In this document: piece by piece, positions 14,001 through 28,753 of the stretch
Position numbering within the stretch: position 1 is the stretch's first letter
Layout: the number at the start of each line of letters is the position of its first letter
Assembly (NCBI GenBank): GCA_948099385.1
Contig: CANUEZ040000191.1
Location: forward strand, 4,340,001-4,404,000
Length of the DNA stretch: 64,000 bases
Direction of reading: 5' to 3'
DNA from: Fasciola hepatica
Lineage: Eukaryota > Platyhelminthes > Trematoda > Plagiorchiida > Fasciolidae
Notes under the pieces: generated by a model
The model's input: the letters and a program-made list of their open reading frames with translations, nothing else
What the model was told of the DNA's origin: nothing
Databases searched by the model: none
Position numbers and translations under genes: made by a program

Positions 14001-16081
14001 CAGATTGCTCATACAATGCAATAGAGCAGTAGCAGAGTAGATTTGTATAATATGATTCTCCATGCAGCTTGAACACTGAACTGACCATTGAAAATGATGG
14101 AAGCACTGTACAGCTGTTTGATCCGCTAAGGGAATCATGAGCATTGCACATGGACAGAGCACACACGGGGACACGAACAAGGGTTGGGGTGAACGAATGT
14201 CAGTCGAACACCCAAACCACAAGGCTATCCAATATGGGTCTCAACGCTTTGGTAAACATATACACTACATGATATAGCACAATCCCCAAATTGGCTTCGG
14301 CTTTCGCTTTCGCTTTGAACGGTAACAACCAAATTCTCGCACACCGATCCAATCCTATGTTCCATCACTTCTCTATTTATGGGCCTAAGTAAAACCAAGG
14401 CATTCCCTTATGAACAATCCACACAGATTGCTCATACAATGCAATAGAGCAGTAGCAGAGTAGATTTGTATAATATGATTCTCCATGCAACTTGAACACT
14501 GAACTGACCATTGAAAATTATGGAAGCACTGTACAGCTGTTTGATCCGCTAAGGGAATCATGAGCATTGCACATGGACAGAGACCACTCGGAGACACGAA
14601 CAAGGGTTGGGGTGAACGAATGTCAGTCGAACACCCAAACCACAAGGCTATCCGATATGGGTCTCAACGATTTGTTCAACATATACACTACATGATATAG
14701 CACAATCCCCAATTTGGATTCGGTTTTCACACTGGATTTAAACGGTAACAACCAAATTCGCGAACACCGATCCAATCCTATATTCCATCACTTCTCTATT
14801 TATGGGCCTAAGAAAACCAAGGCATTCCCTTATGAACAATCCACACACAGATTGCTCATACAATGCAATAGAGCAGTAGCAGAGTAGATTTGTATAATAT
14901 GATTCTCCATGCAGCTTGAACACTGAACTGACCATTGAAAATGATGGAAGCACTGTACAGCTGTTTGATCCGCTAAGGGAATCATGAGCATTGCACATGG
15001 ACAGAGCCCACTCGGAGACACGAACAAGGGTTGGGTTGAACGATTGTCAGTCGAACACCCAAACCACAAGGCTATCGATTTGGGTCTGAACGCCTTGTTC
15101 AACATATACAATACATGATATAGCAAGATACCCAAAATGGATTCGGCTTTCACTTTCGCTTTGAACGGTAACAACCAAATTCTCGCACACCGATGCAATC
15201 CTATGTTCCATCACTTCTCTATTTATGGGCCTAAGTAAAACCAAGGCATTCCCTTATGAACAATCCACACAGATTGCTCATACAATGCAATAGAGCAGTA
15301 GCAGAGTAGATTTGTATAATATGATTCTCCATGCAGCTTCAACACTGAACTGACCATTGAAAATGATGGAAGCACTGTACAGCTGTTTGATCCGCTAAGG
15401 GAATCATGAGCATTGCACATGGACAGAGCACACACGGGGACAGAAACAAGGGTTGGGGTTAACGAATGTCAGTCGAACACCCAAACCACAAGGCTATCCG
15501 ATATGGGTCTCAACGATTGTTCAACATATACACTACATGATATAGCACAATCCCCAAATTGGCTTCGGCTTTCGCTTTCGCTTTGAACGGTAACAACCAA
15601 ATTCTCGCACACCGATCCAATCCTATGTTCCATCACTTCTCTATTTATGGGCCTAAGTAAAACCAAGGCATTTCCTGATGAACAATCCATACAGATTGCT
15701 CAAACAATGCAATAGAGCAGTAGCAGAGTAGATTTGTATAATATGATTCTCCATGCAGCTTGAACACTGAACTGACCATTGAAAATGATGGAAGCACTGT
15801 ACAGCTGTTTGATCCGCTAAGGGAATCATGAGCATTGCACATGGACAGAGCACACACGGGGACACGAACAAGGGTTGGGGTTAACGAATGTCAGTCGAAC
15901 ACCCAAACCACAAGGCTATCCAATATGGGTCTCAACGCTTTGTTCAACATATACAATACATGATATAGCACAATCCCCAATTTGGATTCGGTTTTCACAT
16001 TGGATTTGAACGGTAACAACCAAATTCTCGCACACCGATCCAATCCTATGATCCATCACTTCTCTATTTATGGGCCTAAGT
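11003..16081. repeat. Four-unit higher-order repeat, three imperfect copies
   Basis: Copies are 11003-12695, 12696-14390 and 14391-16081, a period of about 1.69 kb. Unit starts are 11003, 11425, 11850, 12273 / 12696, 13118, 13543, 13966 / 14391, 14813, 15237, 15659. First members share a ttttcacactggatttaaac tail and cgcgaacacc. Second members all have taagaaaacc, ccacacacag and gggttgggttgaacg. First members of copies 2 and 3 share ccatgcaacttg. Third and fourth members match between copies 1 and 3 (ggggacagaaac; cctgatgaacaatccatac) but not copy 2. Copy 2 therefore looks partly overwritten. Confidence 0.8.
13381..13390. other. Palindromic decamer cccatatggg in window 2
   Basis: A single change from the common ccgatatggg gives a perfect 10-bp palindrome with an NdeI core. 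The same decamer is at 1531-1540 and 30281-30290 and in about two dozen other units scattered along the array. It has the size of a dimeric protein site, but no function is implied by the sequence alone. Confidence 0.6.
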
Positions 16082-19000
16082 AAGACCAAGGCATTCCCTT
16101 ATGAACAATCCACACACTGATTGCTCATACAATGCAATAGAGCAGTAGCAGAGTAGATTTGTATAATATGATTCACCATGCAGCTTGAACACTGAACTGA
16201 CCATTGAAAATGATGGAAGCACTGTACAGCTGTTTGATCCGCTAAGATAATCATGAGCATTGCACATGGACAGAGCCCACTCGGAGACACGAACAAGGGT
16301 TGGGGAGAACGAATGTCAGTCGAACACCCAAACCACAAGGCTATCCGATATGGGTCTCAACGCTTTGTTCAACATATACACTACATGATATAGCACAATC
16401 CCCAATTTGGATTCGGTTTTCACACTGGATTTAAACGGTAACAACCAAATTCTCGCACACCGATCGAATCCTATGTTCCATCACTTCTCTATTTATGGGC
16501 CTAAGTAAAAGCAAGGCATTCCCTTATGTACAATCCACACAGATTGCTCATACAATGCAATAGAGCGGTAGCAGAGTAGATTTGTATAATATGATTCTCC
16601 ATGCAGCTTGAACACTGAACTGACCATTGAAAATGATGGAAGCACTGTACAGCTGTTTGATCCGCTAAGGGAATCATGAGCATTGCACATGGACAGAGCC
16701 CACACGGGGACACGAACAAGGGTTGGGGTTAACGAATGTCAGTCGAACACCCAAACCACAAGGCTATCCGATATGGGTCTCAACGCTTTGTTCAACATAT
16801 ACAATACATGATATAGCACAATCCCCAAATTGGCTTCGGCTTTCGCTTTGGCTTTGAACGGTAACAACCAAATTCTCGCACACCGATCCAATCCTATGTT
16901 CCATCACTTCTCTATTTATGGGCCTAAATGAAACCAAGGCATTCCCTTATGAACAATCCACACAGATTGCTCATACAATGCAACAGAGCAGTAGCAGAGT
17001 AGATTTGTATAATATGATTCTCCATGCAGCTTGAACACTGAACTGACCATTGAAAATTATGGAAGCACTGTACATCTGTTTGATCCGCTAAGGGAATCAT
17101 GAGCATTGCACATGGACAGAGATCACACAGGGACACGAACAAGGGTTGGGGTGAACGAATGTCAGTCGAACACCCAAACCACAAGGCTATCCAATATGGA
17201 TCTCAACGCTTTGTTCAACACACACACTAAATGATATAGCCCAATCCCCAAATTGGCTTCGGCTTTCGCTTTCGCTTTGAACGGTAACAACCAAATTCTC
17301 GCACACCGATCCAATCCTATGTTCCATCACTTCTCTATTTATGGGCCTAAGTAAAACCAAGGCATTCCTTTATGAACAATCCACACAGATTGCTCATACA
17401 ATGCAATTGAGCAGTAGCAGAGTAGATTTGTATAATATGATTCTCCATGCAGCTTGAACAATGAACTAACCATTGAAAATGATGGAAGCACTGTACAGCT
17501 GTTTGATCCGCTAAGGGAATCATGAGCATTGCACATGGACAGAGCCCACACGGGGACACGAACAAGGGTTGGGGTTAACGAATGTCAGTCGAACACCCAA
17601 ACCACAAGGCTATCCCATATGGGTCTCAACGCTTTGTTCAACATATACACTACATGATATAGCACAATCCCCAAATTGGCTTCGGCTTTCGCTTTCGCTT
17701 TGAACGGTAACAACCAAATTCTCGCACACCGATCCAATCCTATGTTCCACCACTTCTCTATTTATGGGCCTAAGTAAAACCAAGGCATTCCCTTATGAAC
17801 AATCCACACAGATTGCTCATACAATGCAATAGAGCAGTAGCAGAGTAGATTTGTATAATATGATTCTCCATGCAGCTTGAACACTGAACTGACCATTGAA
17901 AATGATGGAAGCACTGTACAGCTATTTGATCCGCTAAGGGAATCATGAGCATTGCACATGGACAGAGCCCACACGGGGACAAGAACAAGGTTTGGGGAGA
18001 ACGAATGTCAGTCGAACACCCAAACCACAAGGCTATCCCATATGGGTCTCAACGCTTTGTTCAACATATACACTACATGATATAGCCCAATCCCCAAATT
18101 GGCTTCGGCTTTCGCTTTCGCTTTGAACGGTAACAACCATATTCTCGCACACCGATCCAATCCTATGTTCCATCACTTCTCCATTTATGGGCCTTAATGA
18201 AACCAAGGCATTCCCTTATGAACAATCCACACAGATTGCTCATACAATGCAATAGATCAGCAGCAGAGTAGATTTGTATAATATGATTCTCCATGCAGCT
18301 TCAACACAAAACTGACCATTGAAAATGATGGAAGCACTGTACAGCTGTTTGATCCGCTAAGGGAATCATGAGCATTGCACATGGACAGAGCACACACGGG
18401 GACAAGAACAAGGTTTGGGGAGAACGAATGTCAGTCGAACACCCAAACCACAAGGCTATCCCATATGGGTCTCAACGCTTTGTTCAACATATACAATACA
18501 TGATAGAGCACAATCCCAAAATTGGCTTCGGCTTACGCTTTCGCTTTGAACGGTAACAACCAAATTCTCGCACACCGATCCAATCCTATGTTCCATCACT
18601 TCTCTATTTATGGGCCTAAGTAAGACCAAGGCATTCCCTTATGAACAATCCACACAGATTGCTCATACAATGCAATAGAGCAGTAGCAGAGTAGATTTGT
18701 ATAATATGATTCTCCATGCAGCTTGAACACTGAACTGACCATTGAAAATTATGGAAGCACTGTACAGCTGTTTGATCCGCTAAGGGAATCATGAGCATTG
18801 CACATGGACAGAGCCCACACGGGGACACGAACAAGGGTTGGGGTTAACGAATGTCAGTCGAACACCCAAACCACAAGTCTATCCGATATGGGTCTGAACG
18901 CTTTGTTCAACATATACAATACATGATATAGCAAGATCCCCAAATTGGCTTCGGCTTTCGCTTTCGCTTTGAACGGTAACAACCATATTCTCGCACACCG

Positions 19001-19890
19001 ATCCAATCCTATGTTCCATCACTTCTCCATTTATGGGCCTAAATGAAACCAAGGCATTCCCTTATGAACAATCCACACAGATTGCTCATACAATGCAATA
19101 GAGCAGTAGCAGACTAGATTTGTATAATATGATTCTCCATGCAGCTTCAACACAAAACTGACCATTGAAAATGATGGAAGCACTGTACAGCTGTTTGATC
19201 CGCTAAGGGAATCATGAGCATTGCACATGGACAGAGCACACACGGGGACACGAACACGGGTTGGGGTGAACGAATGTCAGTCGAACACCCAAACCACAAG
19301 GCTATCCGATATGGGTCTCAACGCTTTGTTCAACATATACACTACATGATATAGCACAATCCCCAAATTGGCTTCGGCTTTCGCTTTCGCTTTGAACGGT
19401 AACAACCAAATTCTCGCACACCGATCCAATCCTATGTTCCATCACTTCCCTATTTATGGGCCTAAGTAAAACCAAGGCATTCCCTTATGAACAATCCACA
19501 CAGATTGCTCATACAATGCAATGGAGCAGTGGCAGAGTAGATTTGTATAATATGATTCTCCATGCAGCTTGAACACTGAACTGACCATTGAAAATTATGG
19601 AAGCACTGTACAGCTGTTTGATCCGCTAAGGGAATCATGAGCATTGCACATGGACAGAGCCCACACGGGGACACGAACAAGGGTTGGGGTTAACGAATGT
19701 CAGTCGAACACCCAAACCACAAGGCTATCCCATATGGGTCTCAACGCTTTGTTCAGTATATACAATAAATGATATTGCAAGGTCACCAAAATGGATTCGG
19801 CTTTCACATTGGCTTTGAACGGTAACAACCAAATTCTCGCACACTGATCCAATCCTATGTTCCATCACTTCTCTATTTATGGGCCTAAGT
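16082..19890. repeat. Units 39-47, diverse monomers
   Basis: Unit starts are 16082, 16507, 16930, 17353, 17776, 18199, 18622, 19045 and 19468. Most are 423 bp. The units at 18199 and 19045 (846 bp apart) share cagcttcaacacaaaactg and a taatgaaacc or aaatgaaacc head, a local two-unit echo. Units 17776 and 18199 share ggggacaagaacaagg. Otherwise the order of variants is irregular. Confidence 0.85.
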
Positions 19891-21156
19891 AAAACCAAGG
19901 CATTCCCTTACGAACAATCCACACAGATTGCTCATACAATGCAATAGAGCAGTAGCAGAGTAGATTTGTATAATATGATTCTCCATGCAGCTTGAACACT
20001 GAACTGACCATTGAAAATGATGGAAGCACTGTACAGCTGTTTGATCCGCTAAAGGAATCATGGGCATTGCACATGGACAGAACACACACGGGGACACGAA
20101 CAAGGGTTGGGGAGAAGGATTGTCAGTCGAACACCCAAACCACAAGGCTATCGATTTGGGTCTGAACGCCTTGTTCAACATATACAATACATGATATAGC
20201 ACAATCCCCAAATTGGCTACGGCTTTCGCTTTCGCTTTGAACGGTAACAACCAAATTCTCGCACACCGATCCAATCCTATGTTCCATCACTTCCCTATTT
20301 ATGGGCCTAAGTGAAACCAAGGCATTCCCTTATGAACAATCCACACAGATTGCTCATACAATGCAATAGAGCAGCAGCAGAGTAGATTTGTATAATATGA
20401 TTCTCCATGCAGCTTGAACACTGAACTGACCATTGAAAATGATGGAAGCACTGTACAGCTGTTTGATCCGCTAAGGGAATCATGAGCATTGCACATGGAC
20501 AGAACACACGCGGGGACACGAACAAGGGTTGGGGAGAAGGATTGTCAGTCGAATACCCAAACCACAAGGCTATCGATTTGGGTCTGAACGCCTTGTTCAA
20601 CACACAAACTACATGATATAGCACAATCCCCAAATTGGCTTCGGCTTTCGCTTTCGCTTTGAACGGTAACAACCAAATTCTCGCACACCGATCCAATCCT
20701 ATGTTCCATCACTTCTCTATTTATGGGCCTAAGTAAGACCAAGGCATTCCCTTATGAACAATCCACACAGATTGCTCATACAATGCAATAGAGCAGTAGC
20801 AGAGTAGATTTGTATAATATGATTCTCCATGCAGCTTGAACACTGAACTGACCATTGAAAATGATGGAAGCACTGTACAGCTGTTTGATCCGCTAAGGGA
20901 ATCATGAGCATTGCACATGGACAGAACACACACGGGGACACGAACAAGGGTTGGGGAGAAGGATTGTCAGTCGAACACCCAAACCACAAGGCTATCGATT
21001 TGGGTCTGAACGCTTTGTTCAACACACAAACTACATGATATAGCACAATCCCCAAATTGGCTTCGGCTTTCGCTTTCGCTTTGAACGGTAACAACCAAAT
21101 TCTCGCACACCGATCCAATCCTATATTCCATCACTTCTCTATTTATGGGCCTAAGT

Positions 21157-24100
21157 AAGACCAAGGCATTCCCTTATGAACAATCCACACAGATTGCTCA
21201 TACAATGCAATAGAGCAGTAGCAGAGTAGATTTGTATAATATGATTCTCCATGCAGCTTGAACACTGAACTGACCATTGAAAATGATGGAAGCACTGTAC
21301 AGCTGTTTGATCCGCTAAGGGAATCATGAGCATTGCACATGGACAGAACACACACGGGGACACGAACAAGGGTTCGGGAGAAGGATTGTCAGTCGAACAC
21401 CCAAACCACAAGGCTATCGATTTGGGTCTGAACGCTTTGTTCAACACACAAACTACATGATATAGCACAATCCCCAAATTGGCTACGGCTTTCGCTTTCG
21501 CTTTGAACGGTAACAACCAAATTCTCGCACACCGATCCAATCCTATATTCCATCACTTCTCTATTTATGGGCCTAAGTAAAACCAAGGCATTCCCTTATG
21601 AACAATCCACACAGATTGCTCATACAATGCAATAGAGCAGTAGCAGAGTAGATTTGTATAATATGATTCTCCATGCAGCTTGAACACTGAACTGACCATT
21701 GAAAATGATGGAAGCACTGTACAGCTGTTTGATCCGCTAAGGGAATCATGAGCATTGCACATGGACAGAACACACACGGGGACACGAACAAGGGTTGGGG
21801 AGAAGGATTGTCAGTCGAACACCCAAACCACAAGGCTATCGATTTGGGTCTGAACGCCTTGTTCAACATATACAATACATGATATAGCACAATCCCCAAA
21901 TTGGCTACGGCTTTCGCTTTCGCTTTGAACGGTAACAACCAAATTCTCGCACACCGATCCAATCCTATGTTCCATCACTTCTCTATTTATGGGCTTAAGT
22001 AAAACCAAGGCATTCCCTTATGAACAATCCACACAGATTGCTCATACAATGCAATAGAGCAGTAGCAGAGTAGATTTGTATAATATGATTCTCCATGCAG
22101 CTTGAACACTGAACTGACCATTGAAAATGATGGAAGCACTGTACAGCTGTTTGATCCGCTAAGGGAATCATGAGCATTGCACATGGACAGAGATCACACA
22201 GGGACACGAACAAGGGTTGGGGAGAAGGATTGTCAGTCGAACACCCAAACCACAAGGCTATCGATTTGGGTCTGAACGCCTTGTTCAACATATGCACTAC
22301 ATGATATAGCACAATCCCCAAATTGGCTTCGGCTTTCGCTTTCGCTTTGAGCGGTAACAACCAAATTCTCGCACACCGATCCAATCCTATGTTCCATCAC
22401 TTCTCTATTTATGGGCCTAAGTAAGACCAAGGCATTCCCTTATGAACAATCCACACAGATTGCTCATACAATGCAATAGAGCAGTAGCAGAGTAGATTTG
22501 TATAATATGATTCTCCATGCAGCTTGAACACTGAACTGACCATTGAAAATGATGGAAGCACTGTACAGCTGTTTGATCCGCTAAGGGAATCAGGAGCATT
22601 GCACATGGACAGAACACACACGGGGACACGAACAAGGGTTCGGGAGAAGGATTGTCAGTCGAACACCCAAACCACAAGGCTATCGATTTGGGTCTGAACG
22701 CTTTGTTCAACACACAAACTACATGATATAGCACAATCCCCAAATTGGCTACGGCTTTCGCTTTCGCTTTGAACGGTAACAACCAAATTCTCGCACACCG
22801 ATCCAATCCTATATTCCATCACTTCTCTATTTATGGGCCTAAGTAAAACCAAGGCATTCCCTTATGAACAATCCACACAGATTGCTCATACAATGCAATA
22901 GAGCAGTAGCAGAGTAGATTTGTATAATATGATTCTCCATGCAGCTTGAACACTGAACTGACCATTGAAAATGATGGAAGCACTGTACAGCTGTTTGATC
23001 CGCTAAGGGAATCATGAGCATTGCACATGGACAGAACACACACGGGGACACGAACAAGGGTTGGGGAGAAGGATTGTCAGTCGAACACCCAAACCACAAG
23101 GCTATCGATTTGGGTCTGAACGCCTTGTTCAACATATACAATACATGATAGAGCACAATCCCAAAATTGGCTACGGCTTTCGCTTTCGCTTTGAACGGTA
23201 ACAACCAAATTCTCGCACACCGATCCAATCCTATGTTCCATCACATCTATTTATGGGCCTAAGTAAAACCAAGGCATTCCCTTATGAACAATCCCCACAC
23301 AGATTGCTCATACAATGCAATAGAGCAGTAGCAGAGTAGATTTGTATAATATGATTCTCCATGCAGCTTGAACACTGAACTGACCATTGAAAATGATGGA
23401 AGCACTGTACAGCTGTTTGATCCGCTAAGGGAATCATGAGCATTGCACATGGACAGAGATCACACAGGGACACGAACAAGGGTTGGGGAGAAGGATTGTC
23501 AGTCGAACACCCAAACCACAAGGCTATCGATTTGGGTCTGAACGCCTTGTTCAACATATGCACTACATGATATAGCACAATCCCCAAATTGGCTTCGGCT
23601 TTCGCTTTCGCTTTGAGCGGTAACAACCAAATTCTCGCACACCGATCCAATCCTATGTTCCATCACTTCTCTATTTATGGGCCTAAGTAAGACCAAGGCA
23701 TTCCCTTATGAACAATCCACACAGATTGCTCATACAATGCAATAGAGCAGTAGCAGAGTAGATTTGTATAATATGATTCTCCATGCAGCTTGAACACTGA
23801 ACTGACCATTGAAAATGATGGAAGCACTGTACAGCTGATTGATCCGCTAAGGGAATCATGAGCATTGCACATGGACAGAACACACACGGGGACACGAACA
23901 AGGGTTGGGGAGAAGGATTTTCAGTCGAACACCCAAACCACAAGGCTATCGATTTGGGTCTGAACGCCTTGTTCAACATATACAATACATGATATAGCAC
24001 AATCCACAAATTGGCTTCGGCTTTCGCTTTCGCTTTGAACGGTAACAACCAAATTCTCGCACACCGATCCAATCCTATGTTCCATCACTTCTCCATTTAT

Positions 24101-25376
24101 GGGCCTAAGTAAAACCAAGGCATTCCCTTATGAACAATCCACACAGATTGCTCATACAATGCAATAGAGCAGTAGCAGAGTAGATTTGTATAATATGATT
24201 CTCCATGCAGCTTGAACACTGAACTGACCATTGAAAATGATGGAAGCACTGTACAGCTGTTTGATCCGCTAAGGGAATCATGAGCATTGCACATGGACAG
24301 AACACACACGGGGACACGAACAAGGGTTCGGGAGAAGGATTGTCAGTCGAACACCCAAACCACAAGGCTATCGATTTGGGTCTGAACGCTTTGTTCAACA
24401 CACAAACTACATGATATAGCACAATCCCCAAATTGGCTACGGCTTTCGCTATCGCTTTGAACGGTAACAACCAAATTCTCGCACACCGATCCAATCCTAT
24501 ATTCCATCACTTCTCTATTTATGGGCCTAAGTAAGACCAAGGCATTCCCTTATGAACAATCCACACAGATTGCTCATACAATGCAATAGAGCAGTAGCAG
24601 AGTAGATTTGTATAATATGATTCTCCATGCAGCTTGAACACTGAACTGACCATTGAAAATGATGGAAGCACTGTACAGCTGTTTGATCCGCCAAGGGAAT
24701 CAGGAGCATTGCACATGGACAGAACACACACGGGGACACGAACAAGGGTTCGGGAGAAGGATTGTCAGTCGAACACCCAAACCACAAGGCTATCGATTTG
24801 GGTCTGAACGCCTTGTTCAACATATACAATACATGATATAGCACAATCCCCAAATTGGCTACGGCTTTCGCTTTCGCTTTGAACGGTAACAACCAAATTC
24901 TCGCACACCGATCCAATCCTATGTTCCATTCCTTCTCTATTTATGGGCTTAAGTAAAACCAAGGCATTCCCTTATGAACAATCCACACAGATTGCTCATA
25001 CAATGCAATAGAGCAGTAGCAGAGTAGATTTGTATAATATGATTCTCCATGCAGCTTGAACACTGAACTGACCATTGAAAATGATGGAAGCACTGTACAG
25101 CTGTTTGATCCGCTAAGGGAATCATGAGCATTGCACATGGACAGAGATCACACAGGGACACGAACAAGGGTTGGGGAGAAGGATTGTCAGTCGAACACCC
25201 AAACCACAAGGCTATCGATTTGGGTCTGAACGCCTTGTTCAACATATGCACTACATGATATAGCACAATCCCCAAATTGGCTTCGGCTTTCGCTTTCGCT
25301 TTGAGCGGTAACAACCAAATTCTCGCACACCGATCCAATCCTATGTTCCATCACTTCTCTATTTATGGGCCTAAGT
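21157..25376. repeat. Three-unit higher-order repeat (A-A-B), three copies plus one unit
   Basis: Copies are 21157-22422, 22423-23688 and 24111-25376, about 1266 bp each, with one extra A unit at 23689-24110. First members have gggttcggg, a cacacaaactac tail, ggctacgg and tatattcc. Second members have a catatacaatac tail and ggctacgg. Third members are type B with tttgagcgg. Small private differences (caggagc; tcacatctat, with a 2-bp loss near 23245) distinguish the copies. Confidence 0.85.
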
Positions 25377-28300
25377 AAGACCAAGGCATTCCCTTATGAA
25401 CAATCCACACAGATTGCTCATACAATGCAATAGAGCAGTAGCAGAGTAGATTTGTATAATATGATTCTCCATGCAGCTTGAACACTGAACTGACCATTGA
25501 AAATGATGGAAGCACTGTACAGCTGTTTGATCCGCTAAGGGAATCATGAGCATTGCACATGGACAGAACACACACGGGGACACGAACAAGGGTTGGGGAG
25601 AAGGATTGTCAGTCGAACACCCAAACCACAAGGCTATCGATTTGGGTCTGAACGCTTTGTTCAACACACAAACTACATGATATAGCACAATCCCCAAATT
25701 GGCTTCGGCTTTCGCTTTCGCTTTGAACGGTAACAACCAAATTCTCGCACACCGATCCAATCCTATGTTCCATCACTTCTCTATTTATGGGCCTAAGTAA
25801 AACCAAGGCATTCCCTTATGAACAATCCACACAGATTGCTCAAACAATGCAATAGAGCAGTAGCAGAGTAGATTTGTATAATATGATTCTCCATGCAGCT
25901 TGAACACTGAACTGACCATTGAAAATGATGGAAGCTCTGTACAGCTGTTTGATCCGCTAAGGGAATCATGAGCATTGCACATGGACAGAGATCACACAGG
26001 GACACGAACAAGGGTTGGGGAGAAGGATTGTCAGTCGAACACCCAAACCACAAGGCTATCGATTTGGGTCTGAACGCCTTGTTCAACATATGCACTACAT
26101 GATATAGCACAATCCCCAAATTGGCTTCGGCTTTCGCTTTCGCTTTGAACGGTAACAACCAAATTCTCGCACACCGATCCAATCCTATGTTCCATCACTT
26201 CTCTATTTATGGGCCTAAGTAAAACCAAGGCATTCCCTTATGAACAATCCACACAGATTGCTCATACAATGCAATAGAGCAGTAGCAGAGTAGATTTGTA
26301 TAATATGATTATCCATGCAGCTTGAACACTGAACTGACCATTGAAAATGATGGAAGCACTGTACAGCTGTTTGATCCGCTAAGGGAATCATGAGCATTGC
26401 ACATGGACAGAACACACACGGGGACACGAACAAGGGTTCGGGAGAAGGATTGTCAGTCGAACACCCAAACCACAAGGCTATCCCATATGGGTCTCAACGC
26501 TTCGTTCAACATATACACTACATGATATAGCACAATCCCCAAATTGGCTTCGGCTTTCGCTTTCGCTTTGAACGGTAACAACCAAATTCTCGCACACCGA
26601 TCCAATCCTATGTTCCATCACTTCTCTATTTATGGGCTTAAGTAAAACCAAGGCATTCCCTTATGAACAATCCACACAGATTGCTCATACAATGCAATAG
26701 AGCAGTAGCAGAGTAGATTTGTATAATATGATTATCCATGCAGCTTGAACACTGAACTGACCATTGAAAATGATGGAAGCACTGTACAGCTGTTTGATCC
26801 GCTAAGGGAATCATGAGCATTGCACATGGACAGAGATCACACAGGGACACGAACAAGGGTTGGGGAGAAGGATTGTCAGTCGAACACCCAAACCACAAGG
26901 CTATCGATTTGGGTCTGAACGCCTTGTTCAACATATGCACTACATGATATAGCACAATCCCCAAATTGGCTTCGGCTTTCGCTTTCGCTTTGAGCGGTAA
27001 CAACCAAATTCTCGCACACCGATCCAATCCTATGTTCCATCACTTCTCTATTTATGGGCCTAAGTAAGACCAAGGCATTCCCTTATGAACAATCCACACA
27101 GATTGCTCATACAATGCAATAGAGCAGTAGCAGAGTAGATTTGTATAATATGATTATCCATGCAGCTTGAACACTGAACTGACCATTGAAAATGATGGAA
27201 GCACTGTACAGCTGTTTGATCCGCTAAGGGAATCATGAGCATTGCACATGGACAGAACACACACGGGGACACGAACAAGGGTTGGGGAGAAGGATTGTCA
27301 GTCGAACACCCAAACCACAAGGCTATCGATTTGGGTCTGAACGCTTTGTTCAACACACAAACTACATGATATAGCACAATCCCCAAATTGGCTTCGGCTT
27401 TCGCTTTCGCTTTGAACGGTAACAACCAAATTCTCGCACACCGATCCAATCCTATGTTCCATCACTTCTCTATTTATGGGCTTAAGTAAAACCAAGGCAT
27501 TCCCTTATGAACAATCCACACAGATTGCTCATACAATGCAATAGAGCAGTAGCAGAGTAGATTTGTATAATATGATTCTCCATGCAGCTTGAACACTGAA
27601 CTGACCATTGAAAATGATGGAAGCACTGTACAGCTGTTTGATCCGCTAAGGGAATCATGAGCATTGCACATGGACAGAGATCACACAGGGACACGAACAA
27701 GGGTTGGGGAGAAGGATTGTCAGTCGAACACCCAAACCACAAGGCTATCGATTTGGGTCTGAACGCCTTGTTCAACATATGCACTACATGATATAGCACA
27801 ATCCCCAAATTGGCTTCGGCTTTCGCTTTCGCTTTGAGCGGTAACAACCAAATTCTCGCACACCGATCCAATCCTATGTTCCATCACTTCTCTATTTATG
27901 GGCCTAAGTAAGACCAAGGCATTCCCTTATGAACAATCCACACAGATTGCTCATACAATGCAATAGAGCAGTAGCAGAGTAGATTTGTATAATATGATTC
28001 TCCATGCAGCTTGAACACTGAACTGACCATTGAAAATGATGGAAGCACTGTACAGCTGTTTGATCCGCTAAGGGAATCATGAGGATTGCACATGGACAGA
28101 ACACACACGGGGACACGAACAAGGGTTGGGGAGAAGGATTGTCAGTCGAACACCCAAACCACAAGGCTATCGATTTGGGTCTGAACGCCTTGTTCAACAT
28201 ATACAATACATGATATAGCACAATCCCCAAATTGGCTTCGGCTTTCGCTTTCGCTTTGAACGGTAACAACCAAATTCTCGCACACCGATCCAATCCTATG

Positions 28301-28753
28301 TTCCATCACTTCTCTATTTATGGGCCTAAGTAAAACCAAGGCATTCCCTTATGAACAATCCACACAGATTGCTCAAACAATGCAATAGAGCAGTAGCAGA
28401 GTAGATTTGTATAATATGATTCTCCATGCAGCTTGAACACTGAACTGACCATTGAAAATGATGGAAGCACTGTACAGCTGTTTGATCCGCTAAGGGAATC
28501 ATGAGCATTGCACATGGACAGAGATCACACAGGGACACGAACAAGGGTTGGGGAGAAGGATTGTCAGTCGAACACCCAAACCACAAGGCTATCGATTTGG
28601 GTCTGAACGCCTTGTTCAACATATGCACTACATGATATAGCACAATCCCCAAATTGGCTTCGGCTTTCGCTTTCGCTTTGAGCGGTAACAACCAAATTCT
28701 CGCACACCGATCCAATCCTATGTTCCATCACTTCTCTATTTATGGGCCTAAGT
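25377..28753. repeat. Two-unit higher-order repeat (A-B), four copies
   Basis: Pairs start at 25377, 26221, 27066 and 27910, about 844-845 bp apart. The first unit of each pair is type A and the second is type B. The A members have different window-2 tails (cacacaaactac at 25377 and 27066; catatacactac at 26221; catatacaatac at 27910). The pairs are therefore not simple recent copies of one pair. The variant gattatcc marks 26221, 26644 and 27066. It follows directly on the three-unit segment. Confidence 0.85.
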
